From contig JAQYLT010000068.1 of assembly GCA_028719885.1 (NCBI GenBank), forward strand, positions 1 through 46,367: a stretch of DNA of 46,367 nt. Reading direction: 5' to 3'. The notes beneath the pieces are model-generated. The model was not told the DNA's origin, did no database searches, and saw only the letters and a program-made list of their open reading frames with translations. The translations under genes were made by a program, and so were the position numbers. The stretch is from Bacillota bacterium (GTDB taxonomy: Bacteria; Bacillota; Clostridia; Oscillospirales; Oscillospiraceae). Positions 22,558 through 30,540 of this stretch are shown piece after piece (position 1 is the first letter of the stretch; each line of letters starts with the position of its first letter).

Positions 22558-23602
22558 ATTGGATTTCGTTCATCAGCAGTGAACCGTCCATGCCGCTTTG
22601 CAGCAGGGAGTAGGTTTTGGTAACGCCGGTGTCGTCGGTACAGCGGAAGCCGAAATTGGGAATGGAGCAGCCGAACTCCAGCTGAATCACCAGCGGCTCG
22701 CCTTCTTCCAGGGCGGGGATGGTTTCCAAAACCGTCTGCTTGAATTTCCCGTTTCCCTCCTGATCCACATCCTCCAATTCCAGCGAGAGCAGCTGCAAAT
22801 CCGTCACCGTCCCCTGGTAAGCCACCAGCACAATCTGAGTGCTGTATTCTGCATCGGACAGTATGATGCAGTTCTCCACGTCCTCATAGGGGTTCCAGTA
22901 GGCCTGCACCAAAGAGGGGTGCTCCTCCATTAGGTAGAAAGCAAAGGCAGTCATGGCGATGAGCTGGGTGTCCTCCGTCATGATTTCGCTGAAGCGCGGG
23001 AAGTCCAGGTCAACCGGTTCGCTTGCTTCATCCTCCGGGTCCCAAACGCCGTTGGAATTGTGATAGCTGACCACTTGCCCGTTTTCTTCCCAGGTGAAGA
23101 AATAGTCCAGGCAGCGCAGCTCTGCTTCTCCCGGAGCCAGCTGGTATTGCCCAAGGCAGGAATAGGCGGCGCCGCTGGAGCCTTGATTCAGGAGGCTTCC
23201 ATCCGGCAGAAGATAGTAGCGGTTTCTGGCCCAGCCCTCCAAAACCAGACTGGGGCTGCCCTGCAAGCAGCTGTAGACGGCAAGAATCTGCTTCCCGTAG
23301 CTGATGTTCACCTCCTGACTGTCCACCTGGCCGATGATCAGCTCCGGAATTCCGTCGCCGCTCAGGTCCTGGAGGGCATAGCCCACATCCCAGGGGGCAT
23401 CCTCCAGGGCGGCAGCCATACGAAGCTCCATGACGCCGGTCTCTCCCGGAGCGGCAATGTGTTCCTCCTGGGAGAGCAGGTGGGCGATGCTGGCCAGGAC
23501 AGGCGCGTAGACGGCTTCATAGTCCGTTTCCTCTGCCAAAGCAGGGCACAGGAGGCAAGAAATAAGGGCGGCCAGGGTAAAAAGTGCGGTCAATCGTTTC
23601 AT
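22556..23602 (-). CDS. Secreted protein with a calcium-loop-like motif
   Basis: 348 residues with a signal peptide (MKRLTALFTLAALISCLLCPALAEE, probable cleavage after ALA). One DLSGDGIPELIIG motif (about 80-92) resembles FG-GAP/dockerin-like calcium loops. The rest is mixed alpha/beta with many acidic residues and no catalytic motif I recognise. Its closest analogue in the window is the lipoprotein at 25917-26660, which has DLDWNGRLEIL at a similar position. AAAGGA precedes the ATG, and the upstream GNAT gene ends only 14 nt before it, so the two are probably co-transcribed. Confidence 0.75.
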   Translation of the reverse strand: MKRLTALFTLAALISCLLCPALAEETDYEAVYAPVLASIAHLLSQEEHIAAPGETGVMELRMAAALEDAPWDVGYALQDLSGDGIPELIIGQVDSQEVNISYGKQILAVYSCLQGSPSLVLEGWARNRYYLLPDGSLLNQGSSGAAYSCLGQYQLAPGEAELRCLDYFFTWEENGQVVSYHNSNGVWDPEDEASEPVDLDFPRFSEIMTEDTQLIAMTAFAFYLMEEHPSLVQAYWNPYEDVENCIILSDAEYSTQIVLVAYQGTVTDLQLLSLELEDVDQEGNGKFKQTVLETIPALEEGEPLVIQLEFGCSIPNFGFRCTDDTGVTKTYSLLQSGMDGSLLMNEIQ

Positions 23603-23616
23603 ACGTTCTCATCCTT

Positions 23617-24375
23617 TCACCAATTAACTTCGTAGGCGGTGTATTCGTGACTGAATGTGTAGCCCAGCTTTTCCGCCAGGGCAACGGACCAGAGATTTGC
23701 TGCATCCCAGCTGGGGTATAACCCTCTGTCCAGGCATTCCAGAATCAACCCGGCGGCTGCGGCCGAGGCAAGACCAAGCCGGCGGAAATCCTCCCGGGTG
23801 TCGATTTGAATCTCAATTCCGCCCCGGTAAACCGAGTAGGAGGATGCTCCGGAGACCGGAATGCCGTCCTTTTTCACAACCATTCCCAGACCGCGCTGCC
23901 GGAAATCCTCGAAGGAATCAAACTGGGATACCCAGTCCCGGCACCAGTCCTTATCACGGCAGTAGTCATAAACATCCCTGTCCAGCAGTTCCATGGTATA
24001 GCCCTCCGGCAGCTGGGATTTCAGGGCCTCCAAGTGCCTCTGGTCAAACACGGTATCCTTGCGAATGGCATACCGCGTTACCTTTTTTGCCCGCTCGCCG
24101 TAAATCTTTTCCAAGAGAGGTTCCCATTGCTCATTTCCTGGCACCATAATGATAAATTTGCTTTCCGGATTTGGCTTAAACCGCAGCAGCGTTTCCGAGG
24201 GGGTTCCGGCATAGAAGGCAAGGTCCCCCAAATAGGCAGCGACTGCATCGCCCTCTACATATACAGAGCCCATCACACCCTGCAGGCAGGAAGTAATCAA
24301 GGTCTCGTTCCAGCCGGAAAAGAGGGCTGCCGCTTTTTCCATTCGTTTTTCGTTTGCTTTTAAGATTGCCATCAT
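23617..24375 (-). CDS. GNAT family acetyltransferase (two-part, ~250 aa)
   Basis: 252 residues from ATG 24375 (or 251 from the adjacent ATG). The N-terminal half (LFSGWNETLITSCLQG, LGDLAFYAG) is the variable region of the ~250-residue GNAT_acetyltran class. The C-terminal half carries EIQIDTREDFRRLGLASAAAAGLI (motif A) and SWDAANLWSVALAEKLGYTF (motif B). The open frame extends to 24453, but the start is set by GGGGG 5-8 nt upstream of the paired ATGs and by the promoter at 24404-24432. The substrate is unknown. It heads an operon with the secreted protein downstream. Confidence 0.82.
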   Translation of the reverse strand: MMAILKANEKRMEKAAALFSGWNETLITSCLQGVMGSVYVEGDAVAAYLGDLAFYAGTPSETLLRFKPNPESKFIIMVPGNEQWEPLLEKIYGERAKKVTRYAIRKDTVFDQRHLEALKSQLPEGYTMELLDRDVYDYCRDKDWCRDWVSQFDSFEDFRQRGLGMVVKKDGIPVSGASSYSVYRGGIEIQIDTREDFRRLGLASAAAAGLILECLDRGLYPSWDAANLWSVALAEKLGYTFSHEYTAYEVNW

Positions 24376-24403
24376 GGTTTCCCCCTGACGATTATCTTCT
24401 ATT

Positions 24404-24432
24404 ATCATATCCGGCATCTTCCAGTTTGTCAA
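24404..24432 (-). promoter_or_regulatory. Promoter of the GNAT/secreted protein operon
   Basis: Perfect TTGACA, 17-nt spacer, TATGAT, 28 nt before the ATG. It lies back to back with the MerR promoter at 24490. Confidence 0.7.
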
Positions 24433-24489
24433 TCCGGGGAATGGAAACGGCAATGGATTAAAAAATTCTTAAATTCTTGAAAAAATCTC

Positions 24490-24520
24490 TTGACTCTCAC
24501 CTAACGTCATGGATTATAAT
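24490..24520 (+). promoter_or_regulatory. MerR-type promoter with 19-bp spacer
   Basis: TTGACT and TATAAT are separated by 19 nt. That length is typical of promoters that MerR-family activators untwist. The spacer CTCACCTAACGTCATGGAT has an imperfect dyad around ACGT, so autoregulation by the gene just downstream is likely. Confidence 0.65.
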
Positions 24521-24543
24521 CCAAGCATCACGGGGGGATGAAC

Positions 24544-25272
24544 ATGAAAACAGTGAAACAAGTCAGTCAGGTGTCCGGTGTCAGTGTGCGCGCGCTGCAC
24601 CACTACGATGCCATCGGTCTGCTGAAGCCCACCCGGGTGACGGAAGCAGGCTACCGGCTGTATGACGATACAGCCCTGGAACGACTGCAAAACATTCTGC
24701 TGTTTCGGGAGCTTCAATTCCCACTCAAGGAGATTGGGCGGATTCTGGATACCCCCGGCTTTGACCGGGAGGCAGCCTTAAATGATCAGATACGCCTCCT
24801 GGAGCTCCAGCGGGCGCACATCGACCGCCTTCTGTCCGCCGCCCGTGAAATGCAAAAAAACGGAGGTAAAATCATGAGCTTTTCAGTATTTGATAAAAAG
24901 CAGCAGCAGGCTTTTGCCGCCGAGGCGAAGCAGCGCTGGGGCAATACGGAAGCGTTCCGGGAATCCCAGAAAAAAACGGCGGAGAAGACCGATGATCAGC
25001 TGCAGCGCGACGGCAGCGCCCTGATGGCCTTTTTCACCCGGCTGGGCGGGCTGAAGTCCGGCAACCCCGATGGGGAAGAGGCACAGTCCCTGGTCGCGGA
25101 ATTGCAGCAGTTTATCACGGAGCACTATTACAATTGCACCAAGCAGATTCTTTCCGGCCTGGGTCAGATGTATGTGGCGGACGAACGCTTCAAAGCCAAC
25201 ATCGACAGCGCCGGGGGAGCAGGCACTGCGGAATTTGCCGCAAAGGCCATTGAAATTTTCTGCCAGCGCTAA
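24544..25272 (+). CDS. MerR family regulator, TipA-like
   Basis: 242 residues. The N-terminal MerR winged helix reads TVKQVSQVSGVSVRALHHYDAIGLLKP, followed by the wing GYRLYD and a dimerisation coiled coil (about 75-110). The C-terminal ~120 residues (from FDKKQQQAFAAEAKQRWGNT) form a TipAS-type domain, which in other bacteria binds thiopeptides and other drugs. I place the start at ATG 24544 because the GGGGGG ribosome site abuts the ATG at 24538 but sits 6 nt from 24544. Its promoter carries the 19-bp spacer of MerR targets. Confidence 0.9.
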   Translation: MKTVKQVSQVSGVSVRALHHYDAIGLLKPTRVTEAGYRLYDDTALERLQNILLFRELQFPLKEIGRILDTPGFDREAALNDQIRLLELQRAHIDRLLSAAREMQKNGGKIMSFSVFDKKQQQAFAAEAKQRWGNTEAFRESQKKTAEKTDDQLQRDGSALMAFFTRLGGLKSGNPDGEEAQSLVAELQQFITEHYYNCTKQILSGLGQMYVADERFKANIDSAGGAGTAEFAAKAIEIFCQR

Positions 25273-25273
25273 C

Positions 25274-25312
25274 AAAAATGTCATTGCGGCGAACCCGCAA
25301 TGACATTTTTAT
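25274..25312. terminator. Terminator of the TipA-like regulator (bidirectional)
   Basis: A 16-bp perfect stem AAAAATGTCATTGCGG/CCGCAATGACATTTTT around a 5-nt loop, with T-tracts in both orientations. Confidence 0.9.
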
Positions 25313-25468
25313 ACTATTATCTGACTGAAAGCTTGCAAAGATTTCCGAGGATGATTTGCGAAAAACAAGGCGGAGGATGCAGCCGGGCTGACGCCCTGCA
25401 AAGACGACAACGAAGTTTTACACAAATCAGACCGGAAAGATTGTGAGGTTTTAGCCAGATAATAGTAT
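25311..25468. repeat. 158-bp fold-back (MITE-like) element
   Basis: The ends are a perfect 13-bp inverted repeat, ATACTATTATCTG and CAGATAATAGTAT. Complementarity continues imperfectly inward for about 30 more bases (CTGAAAGCTTGCAAAGATTTCCG against CGGAAAGATTGTGAGGTTTTAG). An apical hairpin GCAGCCGGGC/GCCCTGC lies near the centre. It fits exactly between the MerR terminator and the stop codon of the GNAT gene and has no coding frame. Confidence 0.7.
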
Positions 25469-25905
25469 TAATCCAGCCATTGAATAAAGGCGGTTTTGTC
25501 GGCGCTGTTGTAACCGGCCCGGCGGTAAAAATCCAGCGTTTTCTCATTCTTGGAGCCGGTGAGCAGCATCATCTTGTAGCAGCCCTGGGCCTGGGCGATT
25601 TCCTTTGCGTAATTCAGGCATTCCGTAGCATAGCCTTTTCCACGGAAGGCGCTGTCCGTCACCACGTTTTCGATGAAAGCATAGGGCCGGACATTCCGGG
25701 TCAGATTGGGGATAATCACACAGACGCAGGAGGAGACGATTTTCCCATCCACTTTTTTGACGATCAGATGATGATTGGGGTCGTGGAGGATTTGGGCCCA
25801 AGTGTCTTGCAGGTATTGACTGTCCTGGGGAACGCGGTCCTCATGCAGGTGGAGATAGAGCCGGAGGATTTCCTGCAATTCTTCTTCATAAGCTTCCCGT
25901 ACCAT
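25468..25905 (-). CDS. GNAT family N-acetyltransferase
   Basis: A 145-residue GNAT protein with AFIENVVTDSAFRGKGYATECLNYA (motif A with RGKGYA) and GSKNEKTLDFYRRAGY (motif B). AAAAGGAG, 7 nt before the ATG, overlaps the stop codon of the upstream lipoprotein gene, so the two form an operon. Its own stop codon abuts the fold-back element. The acceptor is unknown. Confidence 0.87.
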   Translation of the reverse strand: MVREAYEEELQEILRLYLHLHEDRVPQDSQYLQDTWAQILHDPNHHLIVKKVDGKIVSSCVCVIIPNLTRNVRPYAFIENVVTDSAFRGKGYATECLNYAKEIAQAQGCYKMMLLTGSKNEKTLDFYRRAGYNSADKTAFIQWLD

Positions 25906-25916
25906 ATGCGCTCCTT

Positions 25917-26660
25917 TTAATTCCGGGAGGCCTCAAAGGCTTCCCAGCTTTTGGTGAGGGCGGCTTCATCCATGCCTGCTCCCAGAGTCAGCCATTCCAG
26001 ATCGGCGGTGAAGCCCTCCAGTCCCGACTGAAATTCCGGAATGATGGCTTCGTATTCCGCCTGGGTGATGGACTGATCGCCGCAGTAATATTCTTCTTTG
26101 GCCACGCCATCCACCGCCACAAGGCTCATCCGGCCCAGGGGTTTGGTGGAAACAGCACCATCTTTCAGGGATATGGCCTGGATGGACTGGTAGTATTCGG
26201 CGGCGCCGTTTTTGCGGTCATCCCGAAACAGATAATAATACGTGCCGTCAGCGCTGTCAAAGGCGGCGGGAACGACATCCATAATCATCTCTGGGAGGTC
26301 CCCGGCTTCAAAAGGAAGGCTGCATTCCAGCAGGGAAGAGCCATCCTCACTCACTTCAAAAATGTTGCCATAGGTATAAACACCAGTGCCCTGGGTGGAC
26401 ATGGCCAGAATTTCCAGCCGCCCATTCCAGTCCAGATCAGTGACGGCGTAGTGGTAGACAGAGCCCTGCTCCTCTTCTTGCTGCCACTGGCTTTGAGAAC
26501 TGGCCAGCAGTCTGATCTGTGCCCGGTAATCGGCAGCGGCGGCGGTGGACTCCACCGTGGCGGAGCGCTGGGGTGCGGGGGAGGAACAGGCGGAAAGCAG
26601 GCAGACGCAAAGGGTCAGACAGAGAATTCCAGCGAACTGTTTCTGCATTTTGAAACGCAT
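25917..26660 (-). CDS. Lipoprotein with a DxDxNGxxE motif
   Basis: About 247 residues. A lipoprotein signal peptide ends in LLSACSS (lipobox cysteine about residue 26), followed by a low-complexity linker. A VTDLDWNGRLEILA motif (about 76-89) is like the calcium-loop motif of the secreted protein at 22556-23602. No enzyme motif is visible. The start is uncertain: ATG 26660 has AAAGGAAAG about 14 nt upstream, while ATG 26648 is also possible; the longer frame to 26714 has no site. It lies upstream of and coupled to a GNAT gene. Confidence 0.75.
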   Translation of the reverse strand: MRFKMQKQFAGILCLTLCVCLLSACSSPAPQRSATVESTAAAADYRAQIRLLASSQSQWQQEEEQGSVYHYAVTDLDWNGRLEILAMSTQGTGVYTYGNIFEVSEDGSSLLECSLPFEAGDLPEMIMDVVPAAFDSADGTYYYLFRDDRKNGAAEYYQSIQAISLKDGAVSTKPLGRMSLVAVDGVAKEEYYCGDQSITQAEYEAIIPEFQSGLEGFTADLEWLTLGAGMDEAALTKSWEAFEASRN

Positions 26661-26726
26661 GGTATCACATTCTTTCCTTTGAAATGATACATTTCGTGTG
26701 CTCATCGGTTTCACTTAGTATTCTAA

Positions 26727-26949
26727 CAAATTGGTGTTTGCAGAGATATTTCGTAGGGAACGGATTTATCCGTTCCGCCCGGTAACATTTTTATGGGGTG
26801 CACGTTGAATGGAAAAATGTTGAAAAAAGGGCCCCCATTACCATCCAACGAACCATGGATGTTTATTGACATTTCGGAACGGATAAATCCGTTCCCTACG
26901 CACACATTGGAACATTTTCCGTTGGGCGAACTCATCAAATTCCAATTTG
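26727..26949. repeat. MITE-like repeat element, copy B
   Basis: 223 bp between the lipoprotein and the MBL hydrolase gene. The ends are CAAATTGGTGTTTG (26727-26740) and CAAATTCCAATTTG (26936-26949), an inverted pair with three mismatches. Inside are two copies of the palindrome GGAACGGATWWATCCGTTCC at 26757-26776 and 26876-26895, each next to a TAGGG or CCCTA step facing outward. The interior between them differs from copies A and C. There is no coding frame. Confidence 0.75.
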
Positions 26950-26994
26950 CTGCTTTGTCGAAAATCAAAATACTCTCAATGCTACGGCAGCCAA

Positions 26995-27906
26995 TCAGGG
27001 AACCGGAATCACCTGATTCAAAACCGGGATGCGGAAGCACTGGTTCAGTTCCTCAGCCCGTTGACGGAACCGGCGGGGCGGATCGTCCCAGGGGTGGTTG
27101 GAGAGGACATAGGCCCCCCAGTGGACGGGGACAGCCAGCTTTGCCTCCAGCATCCGGCAGGCCTGGACGGATTCCTCCGGGAACATATGGGTGGTGTGCC
27201 ATTTTTCCCCATACTGCCCGCACTCCATAATGGCCAGATCCGGCGCACCGTAACGCTCCCGGATTTCCGAAAAATGATTGCCGAAGCCTCCGTCTCCGGA
27301 GTCGAAAACCGTGTGGGCGCCGTCTTTTAAAACGTAGGAGCCCCAAAGCGTCCGATTCCAGTCCAGTATGGTACGGGAGGAATTGTGCTGGGAGGGGGTG
27401 CAGATGACGGTTAGCCCATCCACACTGGTCTCTTCATACCAGCCCAGCTCTGTGATTTTGGAAGACTGGATGCCGAACCGCCGCAGATTTCCACCCACAC
27501 CGGAGGGGGCAATATACTGCCCCACCTGGCCGTCCAGGGCGCGGATGGTGGCTCTGTCCAGATGGTCATAATGGTTGTGGGTAATGAGCACCAGGTCAAT
27601 TTCGGGAAGCTGAGCCGGGGTGATCGCGTTCCCGGGAAAGCGTTTCGGGCCCACAAAGGGAACCGGGGAAGAGTAGCGGCTGAAAATGGGGTCGATGAGG
27701 ATGTTTTTCCCATTCATTCTCAGAAATATCGAGCTATGCCCCAGCCAGGCCATTGCCAGGCCGTCCCCCAAATCCCATAAATCGGGCTTTTCCTGGGGCA
27801 GGGGCTCTCTCGGCCGCACCGGTCCTGTGCCTCTCCTGTCCTGGTAGGGGTCAAGGAACTGGGTAGAATTGGTTGTGGGGTTCAAATTGGAATATTTCCG
27901 GGACAT
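26995..27906 (-). CDS. MBL-fold metallo-hydrolase (NAPE-PLD/UlaG-like)
   Basis: 303 residues. The N-terminal segment (DRRGTGPVRPREPLPQEK) precedes a beta-lactamase-fold domain: WLGHSSIFLRMNGKNILIDPIF, then the metal motif LITHNHYDHLDRATI (HxHxDH, about 109-123), later FDSGDGGF, and a C-terminal PVHWGAY histidine. This order fits PF12706-type hydrolases related to NAPE-PLD; the natural substrate is unknown. AGGAGG lies about 6 nt upstream of the ATG. Confidence 0.88.
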   Translation of the reverse strand: MSRKYSNLNPTTNSTQFLDPYQDRRGTGPVRPREPLPQEKPDLWDLGDGLAMAWLGHSSIFLRMNGKNILIDPIFSRYSSPVPFVGPKRFPGNAITPAQLPEIDLVLITHNHYDHLDRATIRALDGQVGQYIAPSGVGGNLRRFGIQSSKITELGWYEETSVDGLTVICTPSQHNSSRTILDWNRTLWGSYVLKDGAHTVFDSGDGGFGNHFSEIRERYGAPDLAIMECGQYGEKWHTTHMFPEESVQACRMLEAKLAVPVHWGAYVLSNHPWDDPPRRFRQRAEELNQCFRIPVLNQVIPVP

Positions 27907-28249
27907 GGTGTGCCTCCTGCAGTTTGATTCCTCTATTGTAGGAGGATAACCTTTGCCAAAATGAAAAGAGAATGTGAAGATGCTGTGAACGATAATTCTT
28001 CATCTGAGCGCTGATGGCGCAGGTCCCTTTGGGAAAACCGGATTTTGGGATGCCAGCTGTTGAAAATGCCAAAATCAGTCCGGCTGCTGCCCGTCGTGGG
28101 TATATTGCAAAAAAACGGCCTTTTTACAGGCCGCTTAACAAATTTATCATACCACATCGGTATTCAGCAGTCAATAAAGATGTTCTCAAAAGTTTTGAAT
28201 TCTACGAGTTACATGAAAAAATCAAAACAAATATGGTGATGTTTCCATC

Positions 28250-28278
28250 TTGCAGAAATCGTATTTTCCGGTTATCAT
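28250..28278 (+). promoter_or_regulatory. Promoter of the mini-ORF unit, copy 2
   Basis: TTGCAG, 17-nt spacer, TATCAT. The unit it starts runs about 135 nt to the terminator at 28375. Apart from this unit and the MBL gene's 5' region, I see no other gene in 27907-28489. Confidence 0.45.
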
Positions 28279-28304
28279 ATAGATACAGAAAAGGAGTGAG
28301 TCCA

Positions 28305-28316
28305 ATGATCATGTAA
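28305..28316 (+). other. Three-codon upstream frame (MIM)
   Basis: ATG ATC ATG TAA preceded by a strong AAGGAG ribosome site at 28292-28296. It lies ahead of the mini-ORF in the same short transcript. It may be a decapitated small gene or a regulatory minimal ORF. Confidence 0.3.
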
Positions 28317-28348
28317 GCTCCCAAACCGAAGAAAGAGAGGTCAAATCG

Positions 28349-28375
28349 ATGATGCTGGATAATAAAAGTGAATAG
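28349..28375 (+). CDS. Mini-ORF MMLDNKSE, copy 2
   Basis: An eight-codon frame with AGAGAGG 9 nt upstream and a strong terminator immediately after its TAG. It matches the mini-ORF at 22494 (MLDTKSER). With its own promoter, a two-ORF leader and a terminator it forms a compact transcription unit, reminiscent of type I toxin loci in clostridia but lacking a hydrophobic toxin segment. Confidence 0.35.
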   Translation: MMLDNKSE

Positions 28376-28419
28376 CAGCCCTCGGTGTTGAGAAGAGACA
28401 TCGAGGGCTGCTTTTTTTC
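28375..28419 (+). terminator. Terminator after mini-ORF copy 2
   Basis: GCAGCCCTCGGTG paired with CATCGAGGGCTGC, followed by TTTTTTTC. Confidence 0.9.
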
Positions 28420-28448
28420 TTGCATTGAAACAGAAATTATGGTATAAT
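28420..28448 (+). promoter_or_regulatory. Promoter of the GNAT/DUF3788 operon
   Basis: TTGCAT, 17-nt spacer, TATAAT, 41 nt before ATG 28490. It starts within the tail of the preceding terminator. Confidence 0.6.
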
Positions 28449-28489
28449 GATTTGCAACGATGTTTTAGAACGTGAAAGGAGCATCCACC

Positions 28490-29038
28490 ATGATTTCCCA
28501 AAGCCAGATCGCCTCTTTGAAACCGACGCAGGTTCTGCCCGAACAGTTTGAACAACTGACCCAATTCTATCGGGATGCCATTGACCATACCCCGGAAATG
28601 GAACGGTTCGGGCGGTGGATTTATGGCCTGCATCCTACGGACGGGATGATTCTGGACTATATCCGGTCCGCTTCCATGTTCACCGTTGAGGATAAGGGGG
28701 AGCTTCTCTGCGCCTTTGCCCTCACGCCCAGCCAGGGAAGCGACTATCACGATACCTGCTGGGGACGCGCGCTGGCGGACGACGAGGTGACGGTGGTCCA
28801 TCTTCTCTGCGTCAATCCCCGATTCCAGCATCAGGGAATTGGGCATCAGGCCATGGAGCTTGCCGTAGACCTGGCCCGGAAAATGGGGAAAAAGGCCATT
28901 CGGCTGGATGCCTTGGCCTGCAACACCCCGGCCCAACGGCTATATGAATCCCTGGGCTTCCAGCGCCGGGGGACGGCCCATTGGTTTGCCGACAACGTGG
29001 GCTGGACGGATTTCTATCTGTATGAACTGCTGCTGTGA
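28490..29038 (+). CDS. GNAT family N-acetyltransferase
   Basis: 182 residues. Motif A reads VTVVHLLCVNPRFQHQGIGHQAMELAVDLA (QHQGIG), and motif B reads LDALACNTPAQRLYESLGFQRRG. The C-terminus WTDFYLYELLL is the usual closing strand. Start ATG 28490 has AAAGGAG 8 nt upstream; the in-frame ATG at 28472 has none. It is followed 12 nt later by the DUF3788 gene. Confidence 0.87.
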   Translation: MISQSQIASLKPTQVLPEQFEQLTQFYRDAIDHTPEMERFGRWIYGLHPTDGMILDYIRSASMFTVEDKGELLCAFALTPSQGSDYHDTCWGRALADDEVTVVHLLCVNPRFQHQGIGHQAMELAVDLARKMGKKAIRLDALACNTPAQRLYESLGFQRRGTAHWFADNVGWTDFYLYELLL

Positions 29039-29050
29039 GAAAGGAACAGG

Positions 29051-29464
29051 ATGAATCACGCCATGGAAACACCCACAATGGAAACACTTCTCACCTCTGA
29101 ACAGGAGCGGCTCTGGCGGAATCTGGCAGAGCAGATTGACCGGCTCTATGATGTGGACAGAATCTGGAACAAGGGCTTCGGCCACTGGGTTTACGAATAC
29201 AAATACCGTCGGGGCGGCAAAACCCTTTGTACCTTTTATTTCAAGCAGGATACCCTGTGCCTGCTGATCGTCTTGGGCAAAGCGGAGCGAGAGAAGTTCG
29301 AGGCCCAGCGGGAGACGTTCTCGGAGGGAATTCGGCGCCTGTATGACGATACGGTGTCCTACCACGACGGCAAGTGGCTTTGGATTCCCCTGGATACCCA
29401 GACATCCTTTGGGGACATTTTGAACATGCTGAAAATCAAAAGAAGACCCAATCGGAAAGGGTAA
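29051..29464 (+). CDS. DUF3788 family protein
   Basis: A 137-residue protein matching, in my reading, the DUF3788 family: WVYEYKYRRGGKTLCTFYF (about 46-64) followed by LLIVLGKAEREKFEAQRETF (about 72-91) and YHDGKWLWIPL. The function is unknown; members are small soluble proteins often near acetyltransferases and AraC-type regulators, as here. AAAGGA precedes the ATG, and the gap to the GNAT gene is 12 nt, so an operon is likely. Confidence 0.75.
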   Translation: MNHAMETPTMETLLTSEQERLWRNLAEQIDRLYDVDRIWNKGFGHWVYEYKYRRGGKTLCTFYFKQDTLCLLIVLGKAEREKFEAQRETFSEGIRRLYDDTVSYHDGKWLWIPLDTQTSFGDILNMLKIKRRPNRKG

Positions 29465-29495
29465 AAAAGGCTGCGAGCGAAAACCTCGCAGCCTT
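29463..29495. terminator. Terminator shared by DUF3788 and AraC genes
   Basis: AAGGCTGCGAG/CTCGCAGCCTT stem with a 7-nt loop. On the minus strand it is followed by TTTTTT, which serves the AraC gene ending at 29502; on the + strand the T-tract is poor. Confidence 0.75.
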
Positions 29496-29501
29496 ACTTA
29501 A

Positions 29502-30383
29502 TTATGTGTTCCTTTTTACCGCCCTCAGCTCCATGTAACCCCGTTCACCCCGGGGCTCCAGCTGGATGCGGGGACTGCCATCGTCCCAGGTGTAACCGAT
29601 AGGGGTGGGGTCAAATTGCGCGATGGCCTGACGCACCCTTTGGATTGCTTCACAGTAGTCCTCCTCCTGGAAAGGCTGACCCTGGAACAGCAGGTATTCC
29701 GCCTCCGGCAGATGGATGACATCGAAGCCCTCCGGCACAGCACCCAGATAATCCGTCTCCACCTCCACACCCTGCACATAGGTGGAGGTATTGGGCTTTT
29801 TGTACTGCGGCGGCAGCCACATGCACACCGGTTCACCGCAGAGAGAGTGCATGCTCATCAAAATGCCCCACACATCGCAGCTGACCTCCTCGCAGTAGGG
29901 AAAATAATCCTCCGCCTGGATGCCGCGCTTGATGATGCACAGCCGCTCCGGCTTTACAATGGGCCTGACAAAAACGGTTTGCAGATTGGTCATATCCATT
30001 GGCTCCTTTCTCAGTTCTCTGTACTTGACGCCATAGGGAATGAACAGCGGGATGGGCACCGGGTTTTTGGCGTAGTCGCTGGGATTCATGCCGAACTCCC
30101 GGAAAAAGGCCCGGGTGAAGGTATCCACATTGGAAAAGCCCAGGTCGAAGGCAATGTCAATCACCTTGCCTTTCCGCTCCCGCAGTGCCTCCGCCGCCCG
30201 GGAAAGCCGCAGCTTGCGGATGTATTCCGCCGGGCTCAGTCCCAGCTGCTCCCGGAACAGCCGGTAGGAATACCAGGGGGAGAAGAGGGAGGATTGGGCC
30301 AGATCGGACAGCCGAATCTCTTTCTCCAAATGCGCCCCAATGTAGTCCTGCATCTTCTGAACAGCCAGAATTTGCTCTTTCAT
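29502..30383 (-). CDS. AraC family regulator with GyrI-like effector domain
   Basis: 293 residues. The N-terminal AraC/XylS DNA-binding domain occupies about 1-105, with its two helix-turn-helix motifs (IRLSDLAQSSLFSPWYSYRLFRE and VIDIAFDLGFSNVDTFTRAFFREFG). The C-terminal ~155 residues (from TVFVRPIVKPERLCII) form a GyrI/SbmC-like small-molecule-binding domain. Regulators of this type respond to drugs or other amphipathic compounds (Rob/SoxS-like arrangement with the DNA domain first). AAGGAGG lies 7 nt before the ATG. The likely targets nearby are its divergent or convergent neighbours, but no operator is evident. Confidence 0.9.
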   Translation of the reverse strand: MKEQILAVQKMQDYIGAHLEKEIRLSDLAQSSLFSPWYSYRLFREQLGLSPAEYIRKLRLSRAAEALRERKGKVIDIAFDLGFSNVDTFTRAFFREFGMNPSDYAKNPVPIPLFIPYGVKYRELRKEPMDMTNLQTVFVRPIVKPERLCIIKRGIQAEDYFPYCEEVSCDVWGILMSMHSLCGEPVCMWLPPQYKKPNTSTYVQGVEVETDYLGAVPEGFDVIHLPEAEYLLFQGQPFQEEDYCEAIQRVRQAIAQFDPTPIGYTWDDGSPRIQLEPRGERGYMELRAVKRNT

Positions 30384-30500
30384 ACTGTTCGCCTCCTTAT
30401 GCGGCTATTTTATCACATCGGTAGAATTAATTCTCGATGTTTCTTGCATAAATACGATTCTTCATTGACTTGACGCGGCCAAAGGAGCGTTAAGTTAATT

Positions 30501-30530
30501 AAGATATAAGATACGAGATATAAGATATCA
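30501..30530. repeat. Short degenerate tandem repeat
   Basis: AAGATATAAGATACG then AGATATAAGATATC, a period of about 14 bp repeated twice, just left of MITE-like copy C. The function is unknown. Confidence 0.5.
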
Positions 30531-30540
30531 GCCAGTCGTG

